The translations under genes were made by a program, and so were the position numbers. A stretch of 64,000 bases of DNA, taken from Dermanyssus gallinae. Lineage: Eukaryota > Arthropoda > Arachnida > Mesostigmata > Dermanyssidae. The stretch lies in the NCBI GenBank assembly GCA_003439945.1, contig QVRM01002806.1, forward strand, positions 1,479,001 through 1,543,000, given 5' to 3'. The notes below the pieces were generated by a model, which searched no databases, was not told where the DNA came from, and saw only the letters and a program-made list of their open reading frames with translations. Positions 1 through 12,600 of this stretch are shown in pieces; within the stretch, counting starts at the first letter, position 1, and each line of letters starts with the position of its first letter.

Positions 1-1018
1 ATTATTTTAATACCTTTTAAACTTAACTCATACCATTGGTATTATATCTAAATACTTGCCCGCATATACATTGTCTGCCAGAATGTTTATCTTCATGCCG
101 CCTAGTATAAGTCTGTGTTACTACCAGCCTTACAAATGTGATATATACTATTTTCTTAGAGCTTATCAATATCGAAATTTATCACAGGCATTTTGAATCT
201 CAGCTTCAACACATTCGATTCCATTTTTCAAACTTTGTATATTTATTAAAATCAATTAAAGTGAATGGGGACAGACCCGATCAACATTTTCACTGTCCAG
301 GTCAGCTGTTTAATTGCCATTGGCCCCCTAACACTCCTTCTTTGTGTCTACGTTGAGTTCTGCATTGCGTTGATGCACTTTAATTGTTTTTCTATTTGAT
401 TTTAGCTTATACGGCAGAACTGGGGATGGGTTGTTTCGGATGGAAACATTACTAATTAATTCATTTCGGAAGTATATTAGGTAATCTTCACAACTAATTA
501 TTTTAAGCTTTGTCGTCCTTTTTAATTATGATCGCCAGGTTTCTTGTAATTTGGCATACTATCACGTCGCTTCCTTCCTAAGGTTATTTGCTTTTTCAAG
601 TACTTCACACGGGTACATTCTAACATCAACTATGGTTGATTCGTTCTTGAATCGTATCCACTAGTATGGCCTTCAACATTTGTTTTATGTATTTCATGTC
701 TTCACCTCCAACCACAAGACGAACGTTCTCCTTCAGTGAGCGGATTGTTTATAGCAGGTTGTTTCGGCTATTCGTGCAGGAAGCATGCGTATCGTATCGA
801 AGACCGTATCGAACACCGGCACAACCCCGGAACAGCATGCGTTCACCGTGAGGGTGTAGAAATGTTGTCTTCAGTGTATTCCACTTAGGAAAAACACAAT
901 TGTAGCCGTTTCATGCTAAATTTATCTCACTTTCACCACCAAACACGCTCCAAGGGCTCCATCAAAAACCAGAAACAAGTGCCACAACCGCAAACACAGT
1001 GTTTGCTGACACTGTAGC
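1..1018. other. Unrecognised sequence
   Basis: AT-rich DNA with no frame I recognise on either strand. The short open frames look like chance. It ends at the edge of a long (TA)n array. Confidence 0.5.
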
Positions 1019-1933
<915 letters not shown>

Positions 1934-3533
1934 AGTACGTATATTTAAGTATCTGTATATATATACGTACGTAAAAATTGTTGATTTAAAGTGCTTTGCG
2001 TTATACAAATATACACCTACATGCCTTATATATGGCTTATATGTGAAAATGCTAGATATCTGCTAAAATAAGCTTTCACTCCCTCTCTCGCAAGGGAAAA
2101 TGCATCGCCCGTAATATTATGTAGCGGAGTTAGATACAAGACAAGGCACGAACAGAGCAACCATCTGCTACGCTGGTGAGGCAAGACGAAGGCCAGAACG
2201 ACGACACGGCAGCCGACCGAACACACATTGTCGAGTATGCACTCGAACGACCACGGTATCCTTCACAACGACCACGTTGTCGTCATCATCACCAATTACG
2301 CCGACATAGGCCCTCTCAGCCATATGCTAACTACACCGATGCACGTTGACCACCGTCTCCACCGTCTCAACGTCACACCCTAATCACGACATCTATATTG
2401 CAATCATAGTCATCATCATCATCATCATCATTATTATGATGATGATCACTATCATCATTATCGTCATCAGACCTCCGTCCATAGCAGCCTGACGCATGGG
2501 AGACACCCCACGCGCACCGCGATAGTGCGCGCCGATCGACCAATCCGAAAAGGACCGGAATAACATTCTAGATGACCAAGTGCGCCTAATTCCACTAATT
2601 AACCATTAGTCCTAGTCAGGCGTCGCGGCGTCCTTGAGTGAATAAATACATCGACCAAGGAAGTATGGCCTAAAACCATCTTCTGCTCGGCTGCACTACG
2701 CGTTAGGCGTCGTTCGTTCCGGCGTGGTCGTTTGTCGCTCCGAGGTCTTGCAAGTTGTAATTACCGTCCTGCTAAGTCTACTACATATCCTAGTTGTTAC
2801 AATATTTTGTAAAAGGCATACCATTTTCAGCAGCCAACTGCAGCCGTTCTCTGTGGCTCGCATCGGTTAGAATCAGCGTTGTGACAAGACAACGGCTGGT
2901 TGTCATACAGTAGTGTCGTTTAATGAAGCTGCTAGCGTTATTTAATAATTAATCATTCTTAATAAATAATAGTTAATAATTCCTAATTAAAATTACATAG
3001 AATGAACGTTTTCAATAGCGATCGTCTAGTGTTGGACAACCCTACGAGTGCGGGAAGCACACATTGCCGTGCGACCGGCAGGTACTCCCAATGACCGATT
3101 TATAAACAAGCCTTCCGTTTGGACCCTCATAGGCTCATCTTCCGCAAGGCACATCGTCCCTGGGTACAGCATGACATTATTAATATGATAACTATTATAT
3201 TATAACTATTATAACAATACATTATTACATCCACATTAAACATATGGATGTAATAATGTATTGTTATTGTTTTAACACAAAAAATCATCGCAGCATTACT
3301 TGTCCTTCAGATGACTAGAAGGCACATACAAATATGAAAATAAGGTTTACAAAAAATGGTTTAATTAAGTTACGCTTCGTCTATTTACTCAGACCGTCTT
3401 TGTTCTCGGATCCGCTGTCGCGTACCTCTAGGTCAAAAATGAGAATTAAAGTGTGATATTTTGTCTTCCTGATTGCATTGATTACACTACATTGCACGTA
3501 TTCATTAAATCTCCTAAACGGCATTCGTTTCTG
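1934..3533. other. Unrecognised sequence with CAT/ATG simple repeats
   Basis: No recognisable gene. A short (CAT)n/(ATG)n tract lies at about 2409-2470. AT-rich palindromic sequence, annotated separately, lies at 3211-3267. Confidence 0.5.
3211..3267. repeat. Perfect 23-bp inverted repeat (hairpin)
   Basis: The arm at 3211-3233 is the exact reverse complement of 3245-3267, with an 11-base loop. It starts ATAACAATACATTATTACAT. There is no run of T suggesting a pol III terminator and no coding context. It could be a small fold-back element or the core of an AT-rich MITE. Confidence 0.85.
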
Positions 3534-3615
3534 TTAATATTGGACATATATAGAATATGATGTATATGCATCTCCGGAAAATGTCAGCGACCTAACGCTC
3601 AGAACGCTGGCGCTG

Positions 3616-4490
3616 TCATGTTTCATAATAATATTTGGTGCAGACAAGGCCGCAAAATACGCAGCAACACTCATCGGGAGGGTTATGGAACCCAGTGCAA
3701 TGGCACAGTTTGTGGTGGAACCCATGGACGGAGTAGCGGGTGAGAACGTGACGCTGCTCGAAGAGCGATTCCATCCAAATATTGTCCAGCATTGCCAGTG
3801 TTTTGTAGAACGCTTCTGGCACTTCCCTCATCTTCTGCTCAAAGTGCCTACGAAACTCTCGCAGTGACGCGGTAGTCGGACGTTGAATGCGGTTTACGAG
3901 ATCCTCGATGAACGGCGTGGTCTTCGACAGACTATAAGTTAGCCTGTTTTGTGCGTTCCTAGGAAGGGACCGTGTCGCTAAGCTGCTGAGCGAATAGGTG
4001 TTCCCAAATTAATGTGATACCATATGATGCCACCGAGGCCACCTTCAGGTTGAACAGTCTTAGAGCTATCTTTACTGAAAGTTTCTGTGGAGCCGGGATT
4101 GAGGCCATGGCGACGATGCTGCTATTAATTCGCTAAAATATGTGGGCCGCGAAAGACGTTTTGCTTGACGTTAGTTTAACCCTTAGGTAAGTAAACTTCA
4201 AGACAAATTTTACAGAAACACCGCCCAAGCTAAGCGTATGATTTCTCTTCAGGGGTCCCCGAATCTGAATTTCTTTGCTTTTTTCTTCGATACGTTAATC
4301 GTTAAACCATTTTGCTTGATGTATGTCTCCAGTATCCGCAGAGACCTTTTTAGATCTATGAATACTCTACTATATACAACAAGGTCATCGGCATAGAGAG
4401 TTATGCGGACACAGGGGTAGTGGTCATTGTTAAGGCCCGGAAGATCACTGAGTAAGACTGAGAATAGAGCGGGCTGAGATCTTCGCCCTG
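3616..4490 (-). pseudogene. Decayed LINE reverse transcriptase (copy A)
   Basis: Reading the minus strand, about 4490 to 4240 encodes an RT palm segment with the catalytic motif YADDLVVYSR (YADD codons at 4384-4395). Thumb/connection-like sequence follows down to about 3900 with frameshifts. The stretch 4140-3920 is homologous at DNA level to 34620-34830 in the opposite orientation, so the two are copies of one family. The last part (3831-3616) is Cys/His-rich and may be the decayed zinc-knuckle tail that ends many Jockey/I/CR1-type ORF2 proteins; that part is tentative. The element is truncated at its 5' side next to a short (TA)n at 4491-4511. Clade is unresolved, and it is not functional. 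Confidence 0.8.
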
Positions 4491-4511
4491 TTTATATATA
4501 TATATATATAT
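4491..4511. repeat. Short (TA)n tract
   Basis: About ten TA units at the 5' edge of the RT remnant that reads leftwards. Confidence 0.9.
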
Positions 4512-5095
4512 CATAAAAAGCCAGATATATTTTTTGATTTTCCAATGAAATAAATTTTATTCAAAAATTATATACTTAAGTTGTGAATAGAGTAATGCAG
4601 ATAGTGGTCGTAGGAGGAGAAACACATTCAGCACTATAATGATACAATAATAATAAATCTCTGTTTCTTAAGAAACGTCTACGACCGTCTGCGCGAGGAG
4701 ATTGCAATGTGTTACCGGACGACGACTGACAAGAGCTTTTTCGCTGGTCTACCATGTCATAGTCTCACGTATGCGCAGTGAAAGAGACATCTCAGCAATT
4801 GTTCAGCGAATCTACAAAGGTCTCATTGTCCTAGTTGTGTTTTTTTTTGCAGAAGCCTTTGTGCTGCCGTATATTGAAATAGATGTGGTTTGCACATGCG
4901 GATGCACCATTGCGAATAAATCTTATCCTTTGTTTACAGGCACGACAGGACCTCAGCGAATAATTTCTATTTTCCTGCTTCTAAATGCAGTGTGCAGTGT
5001 GTGAGAGTGCGCTTACATAGAGCGTTGATTAGAGGAGTTCGGTACGAGAAGTTGCTCTACTCAGTGGGCGCGTCGGCAGTCTATCGTGTAAGTGT

Positions 5096-5137
<42 letters not shown>

Positions 5138-5180
5138 TACGTGTGGCTGTGCTCTCTCCTGGCTGCTGCAGCATGTGAAC

Positions 5181-5215
<35 letters not shown>

Positions 5216-5649
5216 GAAGTTCATGTGGAAACTCGTGGGGGGTGGTTATTATTTTACATTCTAGTTGACTATGTATTTGTGCGCATTGAGTTCTTTTTTG
5301 TGTCATACACTTTGTGCTATTGAAATGATGATTTCCTTAATTAGCCTGAACAGTTGCTCCTGGCTGAGTGAGGTAATGCGTTTTCGTATTTGTTTCGTAC
5401 TTTGTCTAGTAGTTTAGTTTGTTAGCTATCGCACGATATTAGTATAACTGTTTCATAGCTTAATAAAATTACTGGCAGCCCGTGTTTTTACGGTCTCAGT
5501 TTTTATGTGTTCATCATTCCCACATCTTTAATCGTATTGGTTTTTTTCAATTGAGAGGCAATGGCAAATACATAGAGCTGGTTATATCAAGATAGATGTG
5601 TAGTTGTATAGAATTAATGTGTGCTATAGCCGGACGACTATGTTACAAG
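4512..5649. other. Unrecognised sequence with two (TA)n arrays
   Basis: No gene recognised. It holds TA arrays at 5098-5134 and 5178-5206. Open frames across them are only alternating Tyr/Ile codons. Confidence 0.5.
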
Positions 5650-5955
5650 TCAATTTTGTTTCATCCACGACCGGATACTACTTAAGCTTCGTTCGATGTG
5701 TTGCGTAGTCTGAAGTGACTGTTGTGCATAGATAAGCGCTGCGTCATCCGAGTGAAAGAATTTAATAGAGCAGTCTTGCATTTGAAAGAAATTGTTGCAG
5801 TATAAGATGTATAAAAGATGACACATCAGACTTCTTTGAAGGACGGCGAAATATTTCAAGATAAGTTCGAAAGACTCGTTGTTGGAGGAGTATGCCTGTT
5901 TTCTGTTATTTAGATATGTTTCCATCGCGATTAGCGTCCTTGCAGTAATACCCAT
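5650..5955 (-). pseudogene. LINE reverse transcriptase fragment
   Basis: An open frame of 101 codons on the minus strand. It carries an RT block in the right order for the Jockey/CR1 type: a YLNNRKQ motif (family pattern YL.NRKQ.V), then a worn equivalent of the VPQGS.LGPLLF motif (AVLQRSLMCHLLYIL), then the active site as FHSDDAALI where the family has FADDTAL, then a helix ending in SIRSWMKQN. The second residue of the catalytic box is changed (A to S) and the PQGS motif is damaged, so it is inactive. It is only a middle slice of an RT with no flanking element visible. It lies close to a LINE tail on the other strand. Confidence 0.78.
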
Positions 5956-6009
5956 GTGTGCGCCTGTGGGACATTGGCATACCTACAGGATGCGATGAAT
6001 AACGAGAAA

Positions 6010-6795
6010 AAAAAGCCACCTTAGAAGAGTTGCAAGCCGAGTGGGAAACCATTCCTTCAGGTGCCTCCGGAAAGAACCTAACCAACCTGCTGTCAAACAT
6101 ACAGGCATGGATAGCAACGCCGGGAGGGGATCTAACGTTCTACCTGACACAGATTCTTACGGGAAATGGCAACTTCCAATCATACTTCTACCGAATAGGA
6201 AAGGCCCCTACAGAATGATGTCTTTTCTGCGAAGATGTCCTGGATGTCCACAACACACAACCGCGGCGATCAGACACATTCGCGAGAAATGGTCCAGAAC
6301 GGGAATAACTTATACTGAAATTCAGGACCCTTCGCAAAATTGTTTAAAATGTTTCGAGAAGTACATCCTGGGTTCGACCCAAGCATGGGAATTGGGAGCG
6401 AAAGAAGCACAGGAGGTGCTAAGCACAAAGTACAGAAGATGCAAGGAAAGGCAGAATCCATTTAAGGCCAGTAAGGATGAAAAAAGCGCAACTTTGAATC
6501 AAACAAATTTGCAAGGGCTGGGACAAAGTGCGTTTGGCAGATGGGAAGGAACCCGTGAGCAAACCTGACCAATTGATCCGATAGGGCACTCGCCACTTCT
6601 CCTGATGGTCCATAGCACGGTTCTATGGAGATCTGGGCTATCAGAGAGCGAAGCTTAAGAGGGGAGGTGCGTTTAGTGAGTATGGGTCTCAGCGGCGTAA
6701 CATCCATCCGCTGGGATCGAGTCCCACACAGCTTAAGATGGAAACCAAATATTCTTACCCGTAGCGGTACTGCGTAACTGCATTTAACCCTCCTT
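6010..6795 (+). pseudogene. LINE ORF2 C-terminal tail with 3' UTR
   Basis: The plus-strand frame from about 6015 to 6215 reads LLSNIQAWIA, then LTQILTGNGNFQSYFYRIGK and CLFCED after one stop. This is the TGHG.F..YL.RIGK...C..C pattern of the zinc-knuckle end of I/Jockey/R1-type ORF2. A shifted frame (to 6568) continues with a Lys/Glu-rich tail. It is followed by a typical LINE 3' UTR (about 6660-6795) with TTTAGTGAGTATGGGTCTCA and GAGTCCCACACA, ending in an A-rich run. The order coding tail, UTR, A-rich end shows the 5'-truncated end of a plus-strand insertion. At least two frame breaks are visible. Confidence 0.75.
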
Positions 6796-9479
6796 TGAAA
6801 AAAAGACAGTCTTTGCTAATTTTATATATATATATATTGGATTCAGAAATCGCAATTCATGTACTTCAGTCGAAAGTTGAGCGTGTGTTGGCTGTACCCG
6901 GGGCTCACTTGTACGCTTTCTTTATTAATGATGTTAAGGCCTCCGGCGAAGTTTCTCGACACATACTAGTCAATTCATCACAACGCTGGGGTGGCTCTTT
7001 TCTACAAATGCTCTTTAGCTTCTTTGCTGAGCACACCCTTAAAGTAAACATAAGGCCTTGCAACTGAGTCAAAACGTGGGGACCCTCTCAGTTTTGCCTG
7101 GCCTTTTTCGTACTCATCGCAGATCTAGCTCGGCCGACGAGAGGGGTTTAGAGACGCCGTCATTTCCCAGCTAGAAAAACGCTTCAGAACAAATATAAAG
7201 CGTGTTCTTTGTTTGCCGCGCGTAGTGTGTCGCGGACCGGCAGTGGGCCTAATCAGCGTTAGGCTTAGGTTACCAATTACAGGATTTCAGCAATTTTCAT
7301 CGAAGCGGCAGGGAAAGTGACCGAGGCCTCGGCAGAGGTAGCGCAATTAGATGTGCGCCTCGCCGAATAGCGTTGAAATAAGATGTCACGCACTAGTTGG
7401 CACTTGTAGACAAGCTACATTGTGCGTGGCCAACATTAATTTTGTGACATCTTGATTTGCAAACTCGTTGCGTAACAAACAATAATTAATCACAAAACGC
7501 GACTTCCCATTTCTGAATAACTAACGAACTCCTTGCCAAAATGGAATCAGTAATATGCGGGGAAATAATTTAAGAACCTTTGCTCATTCGCTACGTAATT
7601 AAAAGGCAGTCGAAATGACCAACAACTTTCCAAGATCCACTTGCGAGGCACTTATTTTATAGGAACCATGCTTACAACTGTCAGCTACTCTTGCAGCATT
7701 CGTTTTATAGGAACACGATAGTGAAAGCTATTCGGGCGCCGGGCTAAGTAAGCTTAGAAAAAGAATAATAAGGTGGGCTGGCGGTTACAGTTTTCACAGC
7801 GTTACTCGTTTACATCCATATTAGCGTCCAAGCGTACAGATGAGTGATAACATGACCGATGCCTCGAGTCGATCCTTTCTCTAGTGGACAGCCAGATAAT
7901 ACATGCGTGCTGCTGATTAGCAGGCTATGATACCGAACAATAATTCGGGCGATACTTTCTACGCGATAATTTCTGGGATTCTTACAATATTTGTATCAAG
8001 AAGCCGTCTTTTTTCATATTTATTGTCATAAGCGTACAATTATAGGGAAACAAAATTGTTTGTATGGAAAAAAATTGTTTGACGTATATTTGCTGCGTCG
8101 AAACTGCTACTCTGCACAGTTGTAGCGTTTCACAGGCATATAGACATTAACTTAGTGTAGAGTCTGTAGTGTTATGCGGGGAAGGACCTCTCGAAGTTCT
8201 GCGTAAACAGTGTCCGGCCAGGAAGCTTAATACCATAGGTACTTATCGGTGCACCTACATTTTAAAAAGTATTCTTAAAACATGCATCTGCTAACTATCT
8301 GACGCGCAAAGCGGAATCTACTTACGCAATTCGACACAAAATATTTCATAAAGCTCCCACCAAGTAGCGCTACAAGCGGCTGCGTAAAAAGATTAATATA
8401 TTCTCTTAAACGCAGACTGGCCGTATTTTCTGATAATCATTTTGAAATTTTGTCTAACAGCATCAACGGAACTTTTATTCTAACTGCCCAAAGCCCTATT
8501 TAAGACGAAAGCTTCTTTGCCTTGTCGGCAACGTATAACCATCCGCTTAAAATTTGACAACATATTGTGACAAAATTGACCATTTCTTTATTGTGACTAT
8601 GAACAATCGTAAAAGTTAAACAACGCTTTTACCAAAATATGCTTGATTGTTTCAAGCCTTGCAATTTTCGGCTGAACTGGCCCCTAAAGGCCATCATATA
8701 CGCGAGGTTTGCCTGCTGAGTTACCTTCGGGGAAAATGAGAACATACCACCGTATGAATACATATGACACTATTATTCCAAATCTCATTATTCCAAAATA
8801 TATATTCCTTCACTGCAGACGACCACCTGATGGTCTAGCAACGATTAATTAATCAGCGGCCCTCAAACACAGCATGCAGTCCGTTCGATCCTGTTCTCGG
8901 CTTGACATCAGCTCGTCAGCACTAATGAACAAGAAGAAGAAGAAGACAGATAGATAAATAGGAGCAGGGCGCTGCAAATTTGCGTTATATGCCTTGGAAA
9001 CCGTTTCGTCGCATTGAAGCGTCTCTGAGAGAGGTTCAAAGGCGTTGTGCGCAGTGAACGCGCATTGCCATCGGCTGCTTCACGTATATTAACAACAACA
9101 TTTAGGACAGATAGCGTTATACGCTGCGCCTTTTCGTAAGTTGCTCGTACACGCAGTCGTTTATGTCATACTCGTGCAAAACCACCATAGTTGTGACAAA
9201 ACACATACATAATCGAAAATAAAGTTGTGCCCGTCCTGGGCGATATCCACATATTACACTTCAAACCTAAATGTAGTATTCTGCACTGTACAATTTCACA
9301 TGCAATCTATGTCCGGAACTATGACATGTTGTCACGCGTTATAACATGCTTGGTTGGTTCATATACGAGCACAATATGTAGCTACGTTTCGCTATAGTTT
9401 ACTAACATCAAAGCGAGAGCGAGTTCTTGTCCAGGTCAAGCCATAGCGCTGGAGACATATTTTATGTCTCCTCCCCTTC
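6796..9479. other. Unrecognised sequence
   Basis: Apart from a short TA tract near 6823-6837, I see no gene, RNA or repeat that I can name. Frames are short and unlike any family I know. Confidence 0.45.
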
Positions 9480-9675
9480 CCTCTAAGTAGTTTGTAGTAA
9501 TGCTAACAACACTTCCCTGCTGGAGGGATAAGGGGGACATGACTCGTTTTTAGTGGGTTGGAGCCCCACACTACCGGCCCACACTTGCAGCTGAGAACAA
9601 TTCTGTAGTGGTAACCGTGTGTGCGTTCCACATTTTTCAGTTAGTCCTCTCTCTCAAAAGAAAAATAAAAATATG
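9480..9675 (+). mobile_element. LINE 3' UTR remnant
   Basis: The block starting GACATGACTCGTTTTTAGTG, with GGTTGGAGCCCCACACTAC, is homologous to 45795-45910, which follows the zinc-knuckle tail of a LINE. The copy here keeps only the 3' UTR and an A-rich end (AAAAGAAAAATAAAAAT). It is a 5'-truncated insertion. Confidence 0.72.
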
Positions 9676-12600
9676 AAAAATTATTAGATACTATATAATT
9701 GACCCGGATGACCCCGGATTACCTACGGTTTTTGTAAACGATGAACAATGTGCTTACTGGAGGAGTTACTTGAGACGCTCAATGTGATGCCAAGGTATTT
9801 ACATAGTCGAGCGATGAAGTTCCTGGCCTCAGCTGATCCGCACCAGAGACTCTATCATCTCATTTTAATGCTTCTGTTTTGGAAGCGGTGGTTGTAAGGC
9901 TTACCACGCCAACACAACAAATGAACGTAGCAAGCCCCTGCTGTGGATCAAAATAATGTCTCTGGTAGAAGATTTGTATCGACATATTTGCTGGCTGGAG
10001 CAAGAAGGGTGAGGATGAAGTGGGAGATTTTGAATTTTCTTGTATTATCTTAAATATAGCTGAATGTAGACGCGGAAGTGACTGAAAGTAACTAAATACA
10101 ATCTTTATAAAAATCACCGAAAGTAGTTAAGAATAACCTCCATAAAAAAACATTGATCTTCTCCTCAAAATTCTGCGCCTATAAGAAGGATCTATTATAA
10201 ATGGAAATAACAATCATTATGGGGATGGCATCATAGCGAAAGCGCAGATTGAACGGCTCTGTCCACACAATAGCCGACATCAGGTTATTGTGTTAGCACA
10301 AAAATGTGCTATACTATAGGTATTTATTGTATAGCATATTTCCGCCACATGCTTCATCTGGGGGAAGTTTTTGGATGATCTCATGAACCTCGAACACGGT
10401 GAACTCGGGATTCCACTGTTACCCCCAGTGGTCCTGGGAACTACATGCCATACGTAGGCATCAGTCGAGAAATAGTCTTATCAAAAACATATGTATATCT
10501 TATTATATAAATCTTAATGAAATTAGTGTTGAAGTGCTCCTGCAATGAGGCAAATTGATCGTATCGGACTTGTATGCTTTAAACAGCGTAGCGAGTTGAG
10601 GCCGCCGTATAAGGCATTACTCTGTCGTTTATCCTATTTAAGTTTAGCTTCGCAGATACATCGATGCTGCTTTCAGTCTCAACAGCAACACCCGCCGGTT
10701 ATTTACGATCTAGCTTCCTTACTTAAATTCAGTGTCTCTTTGTAATGGTACACTTAGATGTATCCCAGGGTTGTCTTTTTTTTAAAACTTAACGGACGCT
10801 ATACGTACCTGAAACGCCCTGGTAAGCTGTTCTGCCATACGATCCGTTGCCAGGCTGACAGTATCGGCTAAGGCGTCAAGTATTGGCAGGTGCTACTTTC
10901 AAGGCTGCAAGCGGGTCCCCCTATTTGTCGAAATATTACTCGCACCACTTTCGGTAGACAGGGAGTGTGGAACTTAAAGAAGAGAATTATTTTTAGTTGT
11001 GATGGGCCTGAAGGAGCAAAACCAACGACTCGGAGACGAATCTTGTACTCAATGAGGGTCTGAGGACCGTAATGAAAATGGCCCTACCGAAGAGACTTTT
11101 AAATGTTTTACTTTTGTCGCAACTATATCAATTGTGGATTGTTCTATAGTACCAGTGAATCTGCGTCTATCAGAATCCAACGTTCTCCAGGGCCGCTCGA
11201 CGAGCCACTACCCTTGCTTCTGTCGGCCTGTTATAGCGGATTCTAGGTCATTTGTAAAGTTAGAATCGCCTCCCAAAAGCTACAAGACCTTTCGGTTTAC
11301 TTTTCTCTAGACGCTGCATGTCATTTCAACGATTTGGACGAAAACACTCTCGCTCGCCTCAATAACTAAACTACGGCGACCATTACAGTTCAGTGAATTA
11401 TAAACTGGGTTAAAAACGCTATCTTAACTTCCACAGTCCCATAAGGTATAAAATAGCCTTCAAGAAGTCTTGATTGTCAAGTTGGATTATCAAACCAAGA
11501 TAATCTTTGTTTAATAAGCAAAACAACTAGCCTTTTTGATTCAGAGTGGTCTATAATAATGGCACGTTTGAACCTTCTTAACACCGATTATACGCCGCTA
11601 ACGTTTGCCTGTTGTGAGGACAACAATGCACACATTTTCACTTATTTTTGCGTGGTAAAATGTCTATTTTAACTAGTCCAATATCTGCGCCTGGTCTGCT
11701 TTTAACTTATATCGAGGAATCTATCAAAAATGTTGTCGTGTAGGCGTTGTTCGGTAGATTGGATTTTCTAGCGGTTTGCTTTAGACATTAATTGGATAAA
11801 CAGGCCGTACGTCAAAGGGCATACATAAATATATGGGAGCTGGCCCTAATGATGTTAGAATTAACATGGCTGTAACAAAATGGCAGCGTCCCTTATTTAT
11901 GTGTAACAATGTCGACGATCAGTATCGGGTTGTGCTAATATCGCCAACCGATATCGTGATGTCTTGTTCGATATCGGTTCGATATTGGTATGTCGGTAGT
12001 TCAATATGTCGAGCGCTGTCGCAACAGAACAGCGCCTGACCTGTCATCTTGCTCGCGCCTTTCATACAAAAAAATGCCTAACGTCCTAAACGTGCAGAAT
12101 AAAAGAGATTCCTTCAGGTATACCAATGAACAACTCAATACTGAGAGCGGAGGTTCTACGCTGGTCTTCTGCAAGGCATTGTTGTATAGGATGACGACGA
12201 GGCATTTGTTGTAGCGTGACCACTATTTGCTGTATGTACAAAGTTCTCTTTAGCACCACACAAGCGGACGTACTGAGCGACTGGTCAACGGTGGTCAAGT
12301 TTACATCTAACGTTTCTATAATTATATGATTACAAAATAGCAGTCAGGCGTTTGTTCCTGTTGGTTTGTCGCATATAGTACTTGTCGAACCTATATGCGC
12401 TGTTCCTGTATCGCTGTAACTTACGCTTATATTTAAACACAGCTTTAAAAACGATTAAGGCCTATTAGTGTTCTAGAAATCAATTGTAACAATCCCATTT
12501 ACAGATCAGTGGCCTAACTTGATTTAAGCCTTTTATTGGACGGTGCAAGAAAGTATCTCGTGTCTGTTGGCAATCGTTGTTTTTGGCTTTAGGCAAAAAA

